From: Acanthamoeba lenticulata
Taxonomy: Eukaryota > Discosea > Longamoebia > Acanthamoebidae
Length of the DNA: 24,698 nucleotides
NCBI GenBank assembly: GCA_002179805.1
Contig: NAVB01003219.1
Location: 1-24,698, forward strand
Direction of reading: 5' to 3'
A program made the translations under genes and the position numbers. Positions 1 through 11,300 of the stretch are shown here, in pieces. The notes under the pieces are model-generated. The model had not been told where the DNA came from. It did not search any database and saw nothing but the letters and a program-made list of their open reading frames with translations. Within the stretch, counting starts at the first letter, position 1; every line of letters begins with the position of its first letter.

Positions 1-426
1 AGAATGCAAGGCAAGACCAACCTTCTAGTGCAACTTCATGAGTAGGGGCATGCAAAGACGAGGTTGAGCCACTAAGCGAGAGAGAGGTAAGCGATGGCTT
101 GCGCAGCAAATTGGACATAACGGCGTGCGAGAGGGCTCGGGAAGGATGTTGTGCAAGGGAAAAAGAATCACAAGCTGTGACCCGTTGATTCTTATTTCCC
201 ACAGCAACACGCTCTTGAGGGAGAGGGCTAGAAAGAAGGCGAAGAAGCACTAAAGGTTTTCGGTCTCGTCGTTCGTGGATACCCCCTCTGGAATTTCAGG
301 AAACCAGGCAGCAACATTTTGCACAGTTATTTTCTTTTCTCTTTTCCTTCCACCGAAGAGATAACTCTTGCCTGTTGGGATTTATCTGAGTATTTCTTTG
401 GGCAGGAAAATTGAGTCAAGGAACTG
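1..426. other. Non-coding flank downstream of alpha-galactosidase
   Basis: This stretch lies 3' of the alpha-galactosidase stop codon and should hold its 3' UTR and terminator region. Only a short minus-strand open frame without recognisable sequence is present (25-210), and I see no splice-compatible exon with domain similarity. A neighbouring gene's UTR could also lie here. Nothing else is supportable. Confidence 0.5.
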
Positions 427-2299
427 TTATTCGGGCGTGACGGTGATGAAGCGGACGGCGTGGGCCTCTACCGCCTTGCCCACGAAGCCATAACCCCACA
501 CGCCCACGCTCTCGTGTTTCCACAAGTCCCACACGAGTGCCTTGGTCGCTTGGGCCTGGTGGAGAGCTGCAAGTGAGCGGAGAACACGAGAGCGAGAGGG
601 AAAGAGGGCAGGAGAATGAACTAACCGGCCAGCCGGGAATCTGGTTCCATGCGATCGGGATGTCGATGGACTCGTAGAAGTTGGGGTTGTACAGGATCAC
701 GGCCCAGATCCCGCTGGAGAGTGGCTTTGCCCACACCTGGCCACCGTCACTGTAGTTGGCGATCCTGTCGCCCGCTCTGCCCAACTGCACTCACCAGAGC
801 GACAGAATGCGTTAGCCTGCTGTCGTGCTAGGTGAGGCCAAGTGGTGAAAACCGTGCCTTGTCCTGGTTGATGGCGATGGCCTCCTTGTTGAGGATGTGC
901 TTCTTGTCGTTCAGATACCGCACGTCTGTGGCGACGACAAGCGGCGCAGACCACAGGCACCAGAAGCTGAACTCGGTGATCTGTTCGTTTTCGGAGAACC
1001 ACCAGTAGCCCGGCATCAGGAAGTCCGGATCATTCCAGCCGCCTGGGCCGGCGTAGCGGCCGAGGCCAGCCATGTGCTCGATGATGTTGGCCGTGCCTTG
1101 ACCCTGGCCCGGGTCCTGGTCAAAGGGCGGCGTCCACCAGAGCGGCAAGTGGTCCGGCCCCACGCGCCAGCTGTTGCCAACCTTGGGGGCCCTGTCCACC
1201 AACCTTTTGGTCAGTCGCTGCCGCAGAAGTGCGAGGTGGTCTGGGGAAACCAACCATGTCCAGGGCTCGGAGCGGCCCCACTCGCAGATGCTGAAGAAGA
1301 TCGGACGGCCCGTCTGGTTAAGGGCATGGCTCATGTTGGCGTAGAGCTGCGTGCGTGCGTCCACCAAGCGTGAGTATGAGCCTGTATGCTGCACAGGCTG
1401 AACGTGTCGGCGCGCACCTGCTGAGCCGAGAGGCCATCAGGCCTATGGCACCAGTCCATCTTGACGTAGTCCACGCCCCACGAAGCAAACACGCGAGCGT
1501 CCTGTGCGTAGAAGGGCCAGCTGCCATTGGCCAGATGAAAGCAAGTGCGTGAACAACACGAAACCAATGTCTTATGGAGTCGAGATTCCACACGGGTACC
1601 TTCCAGGGCGCCCACCGCGGCAGGTCGTGGTGCCCACGTCGGTGTAGAGGCCAAGCAGGAGGCCCCGAGCGTGTATGTAGTCCGTCAGGTTCTGCACGCC
1701 AGCCCAGGGCAAAAAAGCCACGCTCAGTACCTATCTGATCAAACACAGACTCGAGAGGGAGCACTCGATGCCAGTTTGAACCTTCATTCCCGAGGGGAAA
1801 CGCGAGGCATCCGGGATGATGTTGTTTTGTGCGTCGCGGCCTCCGCCCCCTGTTGTGTGCAGTGTGGCATCGTACGCATGAGTGCTGGTCTTTCAAGTGG
1901 AAAATGAAGAGGAGAGACGTACAGCAGTCATCGAGAATGATGTAGTTGTAGCCCAGGTCCTGTTGTGCCGTCAGCAAACGGTCAAGGCAAAATTTGGCGC
2001 CTGGCGAGCTGTACCTTGAGGCCGTTCGAGGCCATGGCGTCGGCCACGGAGCGTATTTCGCGCTCATTGCAAAAGTCGTCATAGCAGGGCAGGATATCGT
2101 TGTCAGTGCACCACGTCGACCATCCTGTGCGCCCACCGTTCATGATGAGGATGAGGCAAAAGGGAAGAAGAAATTGGGGGGAAGCGTAAAACAAACCCAT
2201 GGGCGGTACGCGTGCAAGCCCATTGTCCAGTGCGTTCGCCAAGTGCAAGCACACAGCGAACAGAAAAACAACACCCCAAAGCACCGCCTTGCGCTGCAT
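427..2299 (-). CDS. Secreted alpha-galactosidase, glycoside hydrolase family 27
   Basis: Predicted to release terminal alpha-linked galactose (or a related sugar) from oligosaccharides, in a lysosome/phagosome or outside the cell. Exons, in genomic order: 427-555, 626-784, 858-1191, 1255-1388, 1418-1520, 1600-1691, 1782-1849, 1923-1959, 2015-2124, 2197-2299; 422 aa, near the usual GH27 size. A signal peptide occupies about residues 1-22 (hydrophobic WGVVFLFAVCLHLANA). The family start PPMGWSTW follows, then LGYNYIILDDCW. The nucleophile is probably D159 in YVKMDWC and the acid/base D229 in SWRVGPDH. CEWGRSEPWTW, GGWNDPDFL and the C-terminal beta domain (SDGGQVWAKPL) are also present. Two splice oddities: the 785-857 intron begins with GC, and the only in-frame join between exons 1418-1520 and 1255-1388 needs a 29-nt intron. 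The family call is firm; the exact substrate is inferred. Confidence 0.92.
785..857 (-). other. GC-AG intron in the alpha-galactosidase gene
   Basis: The exon ending AINQDK is followed by GCACGG rather than GT, and the next exon (LGRAGDRIANYSDGG) starts after GTGCAG. Phase 0 is kept on both sides. No GT near the boundary gives the correct downstream frame. The 73-nt length is normal for this window. Confidence 0.75.
1389..1417 (-). other. 29-nt putative intron (or frameshift) in alpha-galactosidase
   Basis: The frame encoding YVKMDWC...LSAQQ must change to the frame encoding SYSRLVDARTQLYANMS. The only GT...AG pair that does this is GTGCGCG...TGTGCAG, 29 nt long and phase 0. Every other intron I assigned here is at least 55 nt. 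A base-count error or true frameshift is the alternative. Confidence 0.5.
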
Positions 2300-2408
2300 C
2301 TTGATAGACGCGAAAGTAATGGCTGTTTTCTGCAATTTGTTCTTGCCGGTAATTGGCCCATAAATAATTTGCAGCGCCATGAACAATAAGAAGTTTTTTG
2401 GCTCCTTT

Positions 2409-4459
2409 TTACGCGTTATTGACGTCCTCCAACATGATGTCGAGCCGAACAGACCGCCGGAAGCGAGGGTTTTGCGCGCCGGCATTGAGCATGCGCTGTC
2501 GTCGCTGGTTGGCCAGCTCGGCCGCCATCTGCGCCAAATTGGGCCCTGCAGGCGAGGCTGTTGACGTTGACGCACCACACGTATCAGCATCACGTCCTGG
2601 TCCCACCAAAGCGCGGGGGCAAGCGCACCGGCGGGCTTGGGCTTCTCTGCGGGCGGCTGCGTCGGCGTTTTCTTGAGGGCTGGCCCGCGCTTGATGGCGT
2701 CCATGAGTGAGGCCGGCCCGCCAGCCCCGCCCGCGCCCGACGCAGATGGCGGCGGCGGAGGTGGCGGGGCTGCGGCGGCAGCGGCAGGCGGAGGCGGAGG
2801 TGGAGCGCCCATGCCCGGCGGTGGCGGAGGCGGGGCGCCCATGCTCAACGGCGGCATTTCCAGGCCGCTGGCCTGGAGCTCTCGGTTGCGCTGCTCGAGG
2901 GCCCGACACCGCTCCTCGGATTCGGCGAGACGCCGCTCGACTGCGCTCAATCGCGCCTGTGCCTCGTCCGCGCCCAAGGAGGCTTGGCTCTGTTGCTGCT
3001 GTTGCTGCTGCTCCCTGAACTTAGCCTCCTGTTGCCGGAGGACTTGCTTCACTTTTTCTTTGTAGCCGTCGATCTTCTCCTTGGCCTCGGCCTCTGCCCG
3101 CCTGGCCCGCTCCTCGGCCTCGTCGACTTTCTGCTGCCACTGCTTCACGTCGGGCTCGGCGCCGTGTTGGCTGCTGCTGTTGGTGTTGACCTCCTTCTCG
3201 AGGGAGGCGAGCCTGCTTTGGTAGAGCTCCAGGCGCTTGCTGAGGTTGTCGTTGGCGGTCTTGAGCTCGCCCAGCTCGGCCGCCTTGGCTTCCCGTTCCT
3301 TCCGCACGCCAGCGGCAATTCGCTGGAGCTTGTCCTCGAGCTCCTTCACCTTGCGCTCTGCGTCCACTTGGCTCGTCGGCTGGGGCGAGGCTTGCTTGGC
3401 CTGTTCCTGCGCTCGCGCCAGGTCGGCCAGCAACGTTTTCTGTCGGCGAAGCCACAGCAACGCGTTGAGGTGAGCTCAAAACAACAACAGCGCCAGTCCA
3501 CTCGACTGAGGATAGGCGGACCTCGCGCTGGGCGGCCTCGGCGAGCTTGCGCTTGACGAGCTCAATCTCGATGGACTGGTTCTCGGCCGCGGCCTTTTGG
3601 CTGGCCTCCCGCTCGGACTTGATCACCTCGGCCAGCTGGCGCAGCTTGCCCTCGAGCAGCGTGGTCCTGTTCACCACACAGACGGGTAGACAAAGTGTGA
3701 GCACCCTCAGAGCTCGAGTCTTTGCACGTCGCACCGCTCCTTGGCCTGCTCCAACTCGACGTTGCTCTGCTCCGCCTGCTGCTTGGCCTCCTTCAGCTTC
3801 TTCTCCATCTCGGCGAGCAGGTCTGGCAGGTCACAAGGATGGACGCTTGTGAGTTATGCACGTTTCATCATCTACGTGGGCGCATGGATCCTTCATGAAG
3901 TGTACCTGCGTTGTCATTTGCGCGGGTAGCTACAATCTGGCTGCCGCTGGAAGAGAGCTTGCCCGACTTGACCATCTCGATGAGCTTGAGCATCTTGGTC
4001 TCGAGCCCCGAGCATTTCTCTTCCAGGGTGTTCTTGTCCTTGACCAGCGTGTTGTATGACTGCACGCCGTCGGCGCAACAACAGTCCGCACGCCGGCCAA
4101 CAAGTTGTTGTCACGTGAACGTTGCAAGAGGGCGAGAGAAAGAGGGGTAACGCACGGCCTCGTGAAGGTCGCGCTCCTCCTTTACCGCCTCAGCGAGCTT
4201 GCGTGTCTTGTCCTGCCACGCACGCGCTTCGCGCTCGGCCTTTTCGGCTCTGGTCTTCCAGTGCAACAACTCGGTTTTCTGTTGATTGTTGTGTAAGATG
4301 ACAGTGCCAGCGTCGCGTTGTAAGGCCATTTTCAATCGAGGCAGATTTTGACGTTGCGTAGTAAGATTGAAGATGGACCACACGAACCTCGCGTTCGACC
4401 TCGGCGTAGTCGCCTTGGTGGCGAATGATGGTGTCCAATTCAGCCCAAGGGTCGCACAT
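2409..4459 (-). CDS. Coiled-coil, polyproline and WH2-domain actin-binding protein
   Basis: Probably a cytoplasmic regulator of actin assembly. Exons: 2409-2545, 2629-3439, 3522-3666, 3735-3822, 3906-4059, 4156-4278, 4388-4459; 509 aa. Residues about 20-390 are charged heptad-type coiled coil rich in E, K, Q and A, including a Q-run near 338-345. Residues about 397-425 are polyproline/glycine (GAPPPPPPGMGAPPPPPP), typical profilin or SH3 ligands. A WH2 motif follows at about 436-453 (SLMDAIKRGPALKKT), matching the monomeric-actin-binding helix plus LKKT. A basic C-terminal tail (MAAELANQRRQRML) could contact filaments, which is inference. The order resembles Ena/VASP C-terminal logic, but there is no EVH1 domain and the coiled coil is N-terminal. 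The ATG starts a 24-codon first exon, 177 bp from the divergent PI4K gene. I do not recognise a named ortholog. Confidence 0.85.
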
Positions 4460-4636
4460 TGTGTCGTTCCCTGCCCACACACTCAAGCAACCGCGGAAAA
4501 CAAGACCAAAACAACATTAAATTGAACATTTCAAATTAAAAGAGAATGAAAATGAGTTTCTCTATCGCCTTGGAAGAAGAAACGGAAAACTGGCCTGCAC
4601 TCCATCATACAAGCCACAGGCACGTTGTGGGCCAGG
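4460..4636. promoter_or_regulatory. Short divergent intergenic region (shared promoter)
   Basis: Only 177 bp separate the start codons of the WH2 gene (minus) and the PI4K-beta gene (plus), so both core promoters and 5' UTRs must lie here. An A/T-rich tract around 4515-4550 (ACATTTCAAATTAAAAGAG) stands out from the GC-rich surroundings and is the best core-promoter candidate. No exact TATA box was identified. Confidence 0.45.
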
Positions 4637-7600
4637 ATGGAGAAGGACGAGGGTCATAGGGACGAAGCCCCTCCCGCGCCACCACCAGAGGAGCAGCAAA
4701 CCACTCCACTGCGCAAATGGGTCTGGGATCGCGACTATGAGCAGCAGCAGCGATGGCAAGATGCAGAAGATTTTAACCAAGATTATGATAACCCTTCAGC
4801 CCTGCTCTCCCCTCTTGCATCGCCCGCTATGAGGCGCCGCATGAACTCCTCTTCCTCCTCTACTTCTTCCTCCGATTCGCTGTCTCCTGCTGATTTCTAC
4901 CCAGTGGGCTCCTCCACCTCCTTTGTCTCCCCGCGGCCATCGTTCGATGGCAAGCCCCTCTCGACCGAGACCCTCAACACCCTCAACTGCTTGCGGATGA
5001 TGAAGGGCGAGCTTGACGTGTGGCTCGTCATTGGGCTTCTGCACAAGCATCGAGAGGCTGTCTTCCAAGGTTTGGGCAGCTGCTGCCGCTTCTAGGCCTC
5101 AAAAAGGTTGATCGAACTTTGTCGTGTGCCGCACACACGCGTATGTGGTGGTGGTCCACAGACTTTTTGTGCAGCGAGCTCAAGGCCTTTCGGGACAGCG
5201 AGCTCGAGTTTTTCCTGCCCCAGCTGTGCAACCTGATGCTCCATACCGACTCATTCCCCATGGAAAGGTGATGCACCTACTCTCAATCTCTTCCTCTAAT
5301 CACCTGATGCTGCCAGCGCTGACACACAACGCATGTCGCTTACACAGGTTTATACTCGACTTTTGTCGCCGCTCTGTACATATTGCCCTTCGTGTCTATT
5401 TCGCCATGCGGGGGTACGCGTGTCTTTGTGTGCACGTGCGTGTGCATGTGTGCTGCTAAGAAGGCTCGCATAGTGACGCTGACCGGCCCGAATCCTGCGG
5501 CGTGGTGGTGTAGTGCGCTCGAAGACGAGATGCCGACCACACAGCGCAAAGCGCGCTACATCACCAAGCGTCTTCTACACATCGTCGGCCCTTCGGCGAG
5601 TTCGTGCTTCTCTCGCGCGCGCTCGCAGCTCTCGGTGTTGGTTATGGGGACTCATCCGCTGGCGCGCACAGACGCAGTGATCCGCGCGTTTTGGGACGAC
5701 GAGCTCGCATTGGCCAATGCGCTCACACGCCTGGCCTCTTCCCTCTACGACGTCCCCAAGGACAAGCAAAATATCCTCCTCTTCCCTGTTCCCTCCTGAT
5801 CTGCTTGGTGGTGATCGTTAGTTGAGTTATTTGAGGTATTTCCCTTGACCATGGCCGTTGGGTCATCACATTCCGTGCTGCGGGCCGCGCTGCATCAGAT
5901 CAACTGCCGACTCCCTGTGGGCCTCTACCTCCCCATCACCAGGTACAATGTGATGATGATGTTGATAATGTTGATGTTGATTACGATGATAATGACGTGG
6001 ACCGCCAGATTAAGTGACACGTTCTCGTACATTATCAACGTCGTGGCCGAGGACGCCTTTTGTCTGGGCACCAAGGCGCGGGTGCCCTACATGCTGTTCG
6101 CCGAGATGGTCCGGGTATCGGGCGTCTTGTACGCCACCATGGAGGACAAGCTGAGCGAGCTCCAGGCCCAGAACCGCATGGCCCTTCGGCCCGTCCCCAT
6201 CCAGCGCCGCAACAGCAGCTCCTCGGTTCGTTCCCACACTCGCCCCCACGGCCACGGTCTACAGTCATGAGGCTCACCGACGCGGGCCTGCAGATATCGC
6301 AGACACCAGCTTTTCAGGCAGTCATGCGGATGCTGCGCGACGTCAACGACACGGTCTCGATGTCGTCGATCCTGCACCAGGCGCTCAACATGTCTGGCGA
6401 GCTCAAGCCGCGTCGGGAGGTTGTCGGCGCGTCCGGCAGCGCCAGCAGCAGCCCGGCGACGCTCGAGCGGCGAGCACCGGCCTCGGCCGACGAGCCGCGG
6501 CTCTCCATGTCGGGGATCGTGTCGCGGCAGGTGGCCAAGCGCCCGCTCCGGACGTCGGCCGGCAATGGCATCATGCTCCGGATGGACGGCGATGACGATG
6601 ACGACAGCGACGACGAGGCTCCAACAGAGGCGGACAGGCTGGTGGTCACGACGCCGAAAAAAGACAAAGAAAAAGAAAAAACGTCGACATCGACAACAAC
6701 GACGACAAAGGCGACGAGTCCGCACCTGCGCACGCTGGCCGAGGGCGGGAAGCACCTGCTCAAGCTCCTCTCCTCGCAGACCAACCTGCACCAACCCCAT
6801 GGCAGTAACGGCGGATCCCGTTCAGACGCCATCGTGGAGCGACGACGTCGGCTCCGCCCCAAGCACACGGCCATCTGTGCGCTGCCTTCTTCTTGTTCTT
6901 CTTCTCTTCTTTGAGGCAAAGGCAGACCGTCCGCTGACGCTGAGCTGTCTTTGTCACCACAGCGCTGGCCTATCGAGAGCTGTGGCAGTCGAGGAAGAAG
7001 CGAATCCAGGAGATGTCCTCCTTTGGCAACCTGCCCGGCTGGGGTACGTCCGCCGACACGCGTCGCCTTGCCCGTGCTTGCGTGCCTTGTGCGGGAAAGA
7101 AGAAGAAGAAGAAGAAGGCCAACGCGCGTCATGTTCGCACCAGGTCTGGCGGCGGTCATCATCAAGAGTGAGGATGACCTCCGGCAGGAGCAGCTCGCCA
7201 TGCAGCTCATCAAATGCGCCGCCCATATCTTCGAGTACGCGGACGGACGCGATCACAAAGAGGCACCAGCCTCGCCGGGAGAAATCGCTAAGAGTGGCCA
7301 TGGGCGCGTGCATGTCGTGCAGGTCGAAGCAGCTGCCGCTGTACCTGCGGCCGTACGAAATCACCGCCATTTCGTCGAGCGCGGGGATGGTCGAGGTGAT
7401 CCCCGACGCGGTCTCGGTGGACTCGATCAAGCGCCGCTTTTTCCCGAGCTCGCCGTCGCTCCTGAGCTACTTCACGACCACCTACGGCCGACCCGGCTCG
7501 CGCTCCTTCAACGCCGCCCGCAACAACTTTGTCGAGAGCCTCGCCGGCTACTCGCTCGTCTGCTACCTCCTCCAGATTCGGGTGCGCAGCCAACACAGCC

Positions 7601-8200
7601 TAGGAGGAAAAGCGCCAGGTTCTCCCGTGGACCAAGGCCGCAGTCATTGGGCTCACGTGTTGTTGTTGCAGGACCGACATAACGGGAATATTTTGCTGGA
7701 CGTCGAGGGCCATGTGATCCACATCGACTACGGGTTCCTGCTGGGCATCGCGCCCGGCTGGTGGCGCTTCGAGACGGCGCCGTTCAAGCTCACGGGCGAG
7801 TACATGGAGCTCCTTGGCGGCTTCGACTCAGAGTGCTACCGCTACTTTGAGACGCTGTTTGTCAAGGGCTTCCTCCAGCTGCGCAAGTACCACGCCCGCT
7901 TCACCCAGCTCATCGAGATGATGGTCGAAGGTGCGTGTCTTGTCCGCCAACAAGCAAAAAATCTCACAAATATTGATAATTTATTAATAAATTAATCAAT
8001 AAATCAATAATAAAACAGGAAATAGGATGCCGTGCTTGTCGGACACGACGCTGCCCGAGCTCGAGGCCCGATTTCAGTTGACAGCGTCCAAGGACCAACT
8101 GCGGGACTTTGTGCGGCGTCTCATCGCCGAGGCGCACAGCTCGTGGACCACGGCCGCCTACGACGAATACCAGCGCCTGACGAACGGCATCCTGTACTGA
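4637..8200 (+). CDS. PI4KB: Phosphatidylinositol 4-kinase beta (type III)
   Basis: Phosphorylates phosphatidylinositol at position 4; in other eukaryotes this kinase works at the Golgi. Exons: 4637-5069, 5162-5267, 5348-5413, 5514-5770, 5870-5942, 6009-6225, 6294-6876, 6963-7043, 7144-7234, 7323-7581, 7672-7930, 8019-8200; 868 aa. The N-terminus is acidic/serine-rich. The lipid-kinase-unique helical region is about 120-205 (ELKAFRDSELEFFLPQLCNLM). A second conserved block, about 285-345, includes LPVGLYLPI and KARVPYMLFAEM. A variable low-complexity linker follows. The kinase domain is about 580-868: IIKSEDDLRQE, PLYLRPYEI, catalytic loop DRHNGN (723-728), metal-binding HIDYGF with D741, and the conserved C-terminal YDEYQRLTNGILY. 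Intron 4 appears to be U12-type. Intron 6 could instead be 6230-6264 (35 nt, adding 11 residues), and exon 6 could start at 6015. Confidence 0.95.
5771..5869 (+). other. U12-type AT-AC intron in PI4K-beta
   Basis: The intron begins ATATCCTCCT, close to the minor-spliceosome donor ATATCCTT. It carries TCCCTTGAC at 5842-5850 region, one mismatch from the U12 branch consensus TTCCTTRAC, with branch A near 5848, and it ends ATCAC. Removing it joins KDKQ to NSVLRAALHQINCRLP in phase 1, matching the spacing of animal PI4K-beta without a gap. The branch-to-acceptor distance is about 21 nt. Confidence 0.75.
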
Positions 8201-8324
8201 TCCCAGGTCACGGGACCCGTGCGTCAACTACAAACAAATTGTTGTGTAAATCATCCTTTCCTTGGTGGAGCGTAAAAGTTTAATTTTAATGTTTTTCTCG
8301 CTCGATTGGGGGGAGGGGCAAGCG
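8201..8324. terminator. Convergent 3' ends of PI4K-beta and the ANK-kelch-BTB gene
   Basis: The two stop codons face each other across 124 bp, so both polyadenylation regions must be here or overlap the neighbour. The segment 8270-8297 is T-rich on the plus strand. No exact AATAAA was seen. Confidence 0.4.
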
Positions 8325-11300
8325 CTACTGCATGCCGCAGCTTCTGGACCGCTCGGTGGAGTCGTCCGTCGAGGCCCTGCGGCCGCCGGTCCCTAAAAAG
8401 CTCCAAGTTGGAGCCAACCACAAAGCCACACGCCACACACACGCCTCTCCTCAGCTCCACTGCTGCCAATGATCACGTGACACCACAAGTTGTTTGTACC
8501 TTGTGTCCCGCCGGCATTGTCGTCATCTTCGTCTGCATCTTCATCTTCGTCTTCGTCTTCCTCAATGGTGTCGGAGAGCTGCCGCATGGCCTCTTCGAGC
8601 ATGTGCCGCTTGAGCAGCTCGCGCTGGCGCTCACGCCGCTGGGTCTCCACGCTCAGCCGTGCGGCCCGGTGGAGCTCGATCTCCTCCTTGAGCGCCTCGC
8701 TCAGGTCGGCATAGCTCCACGTCAACTTGATCCCCTGCAGCGTGTTGTCGTTCTCTGCCGCGACCACGACCACCACGATCATCACCATCATCATCATCAT
8801 TAGCACCATCGCGACGATCGTGGCTCCAGTTGGCGGGCCGAGCAGGCGGTACGCACCGGTGATGAAGTCGAGGCACTTGCGGCGGAGGGTGAGCGCGTTG
8901 GCCGTGTCGGCCAGCGCAAAGAGGCACGACGCGTTCTCAAAGTCGAGGGACTGGGCGAGATCGTCCTCGATGAGCTTCTTGAGGCCGTCTACCGAGTAGA
9001 GGTTGGCCAGCACGAGCAGGTCGAGCCGGTCCTCGTCCTGGGCCAGCTCCATCTCGCTGGTGTACAGGTACCGCACCAGCGCCTCGAAGATCTCGTAGCG
9101 GATCTCGTTGCCCGTCACCGCGTCCACGGCGTCAAACGACGGCGCCGGGCCGGCGAGCCCCGACCCGGCCTCGAGCGACGGCGACATCGACATCGCGCCG
9201 TCAGCGTCGACGTCGCGCTCGTCGGGGTTGATGACGATCTCCTTCTGGGACGTCTCCTTGAGGCCGCCCAGAAGGAGGGCCTTGAAGTAGGGGCTCCGCC
9301 CGCACACGATGACCTTGTGGCCGTGCACCCGCCGCACGGTGCTGTCGGTGTTGTCGAGCGAGTCCTGGCGCTCCTTGCCCTTGACGGCGTCCGCCGTCGC
9401 GTAGTCGTCTATGGCCTCGAACAGGGCGGGCTCCTGGCGCTGGCGCACGAGGAAGCTGATGTCGGAGAACTGCGGGTTGTTGAAGCCCCACCTGAGATTT
9501 TTGTACAGCGACGAGGGCGTCTTGAGGCGCGTCAGGATCAAATACTCGGACATCCTGTTTTCGTTTCGTTTTTGTTTCGTTTTCGATTAGCTTTTGTTTC
9601 ATTTCAAGTTTGTATTTAATTAATTATATTATTTATATTATTTATTTATTTGATGGGGCAGGACGTACCGGTCGAGGTGCTCCTTGCCGTACTTCTCTGT
9701 AACGGCGAGCAGGGCGCCGATCATCTCCATCGTCGCGTCTGCGATGTCCGTGTACAGGAACTGGACCTGCGCATGATGATGAAGATAACGAAGGAGTTGG
9801 TAAGCCTGTTGAGGGCAAGCCAAGGCGCAAGGGGAGGAGGTAGGGCGGAGACACGCACAAAGGCGAGGAACACGTTGTGGTCCGTCACGTCCGTCAGCAC
9901 GACTTCGCTCTTGTCGGCCCACGCGCCCCGCTGGCCTTGGTCACTGGCCTCGATGACCATCACCATGTCTACTTGTCCCCGCCCCGCCCGACATATGTTC
10001 AGTTGCGCCCGGGTCATGTTGAGCTCAGGGCCAGGCGCCGCACCATCATCCGCCGCAGGGCTGGTGGTGTCGGTGGTGCTGAGGAGCGCCCGCAGGTAGG
10101 CCGAGCGGGACGCCAGCACGACCTTGTGCGCGTAGATGGGCTTGCCCTGTACGTCGTCCCACCACGCCACCCAGATCACCACATCACCACATCATCAGTT
10201 CAGTGGAACTGGTCTTCCTGAGACGTCCTCACATGCACAGGCGCTCACGTACCGCGATCCAGAACGTGAAGTCGTGGAAGTCGGGCTGGTTGCAAGACGC
10301 CAGCAATTCTTCGGATTCTTCCGAGTCTGCTCACGCGTGTCGTGAGGTGAGGTCATGCTGACGTCAGCCTCCGTACATGGGGCGAGGATGGGGCAAGGAG
10401 ACGCACGGAGGTCGAGACAGTCGAGGTCCTCCATGTAGCCACGGCCGTTCCAGCCGGCGAAGAAGTACAGCTGCGACCGGCCGCCGACCTCAAGCGCCGC
10501 GGCCGTGTGGTGGTTGCGCGGCCGCGGCACCGTGCCCGAGACGTGCGGCTTGTACCAGGCCTGCCGCTCGGTGTCAAACACGTGCAGGTCGTTGTGCTGC
10601 CGCCGTCCGTCCCACCCGCCAAACACAAACAGCCTGTCGTCCCCCACAAGCGCAGGCAATGTTGACGGCGGTCAACGCTCTCTCTCCGCGCAGAGACATG
10701 GGCCAAGCGCAAGGCCGCGAAGCGAGAGGATGACGGCCGCGACGCACCGCTTATCTACAGGGGTGACCGTTGCGTTCTGGCGCGCCGTGGGCGGACGCCC
10801 GGCCACGCGCGGCGATATCCACCGCATCCTGGCTGTGAGTGTCGCGCGTGGCAGCATGGTCAGCCTCTCGTGTATGGCCGAGAGCAAGAGAGAGGCCGAG
10901 AGTTGATCAAGCCAGGTACCAACATCGAGGATCTGCACGTCGTTGAGCAGCTGCTTCTCGCCGGTGATGCCGCCGAATATGTACACCTTGTCCCCCACGA
11001 CTGCCGACGCGTGCGACATTCGCGCGCAAGGCGCATCGCCCTGCGCGCATCATGATGGGAAGAGGAAGAAGACATAAAATCAGCAAGGAGACGGGAATGT
11101 AGATGATGATGATGGATACATGAGGGTTGCTGAAGGTGACGACGAACCTCGATCTTAGTGGTGACATTCTCCCACTCCCATGTGTCGAGGTCCAGGAAAT
11201 AGACGAACCCCACACAGCGGTTGGCCGCCCTGCAGGGAGGACCAGGACGATCACAGACAACAAATAATAAACCAATTTGTTAAATAGAAAACTATTAACA

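Noticed and set aside
6230..6264. 35-nt intron in PI4K-beta
   Set aside because: It is in phase, but a 68-nt alternative (6226-6293) is also in phase and fits the local intron length better. It is kept only as a secondary option.
6421..7995. 524-codon plus-strand frame treated as a separate gene
   Set aside because: Only its 3' part matches PI4K-beta. It reads through introns and runs out of frame over the linker exon.
8770..8805. ATC/GAT tandem repeat considered as an array
   Set aside because: It is a simple trinucleotide run inside an intron, with no spacer structure.
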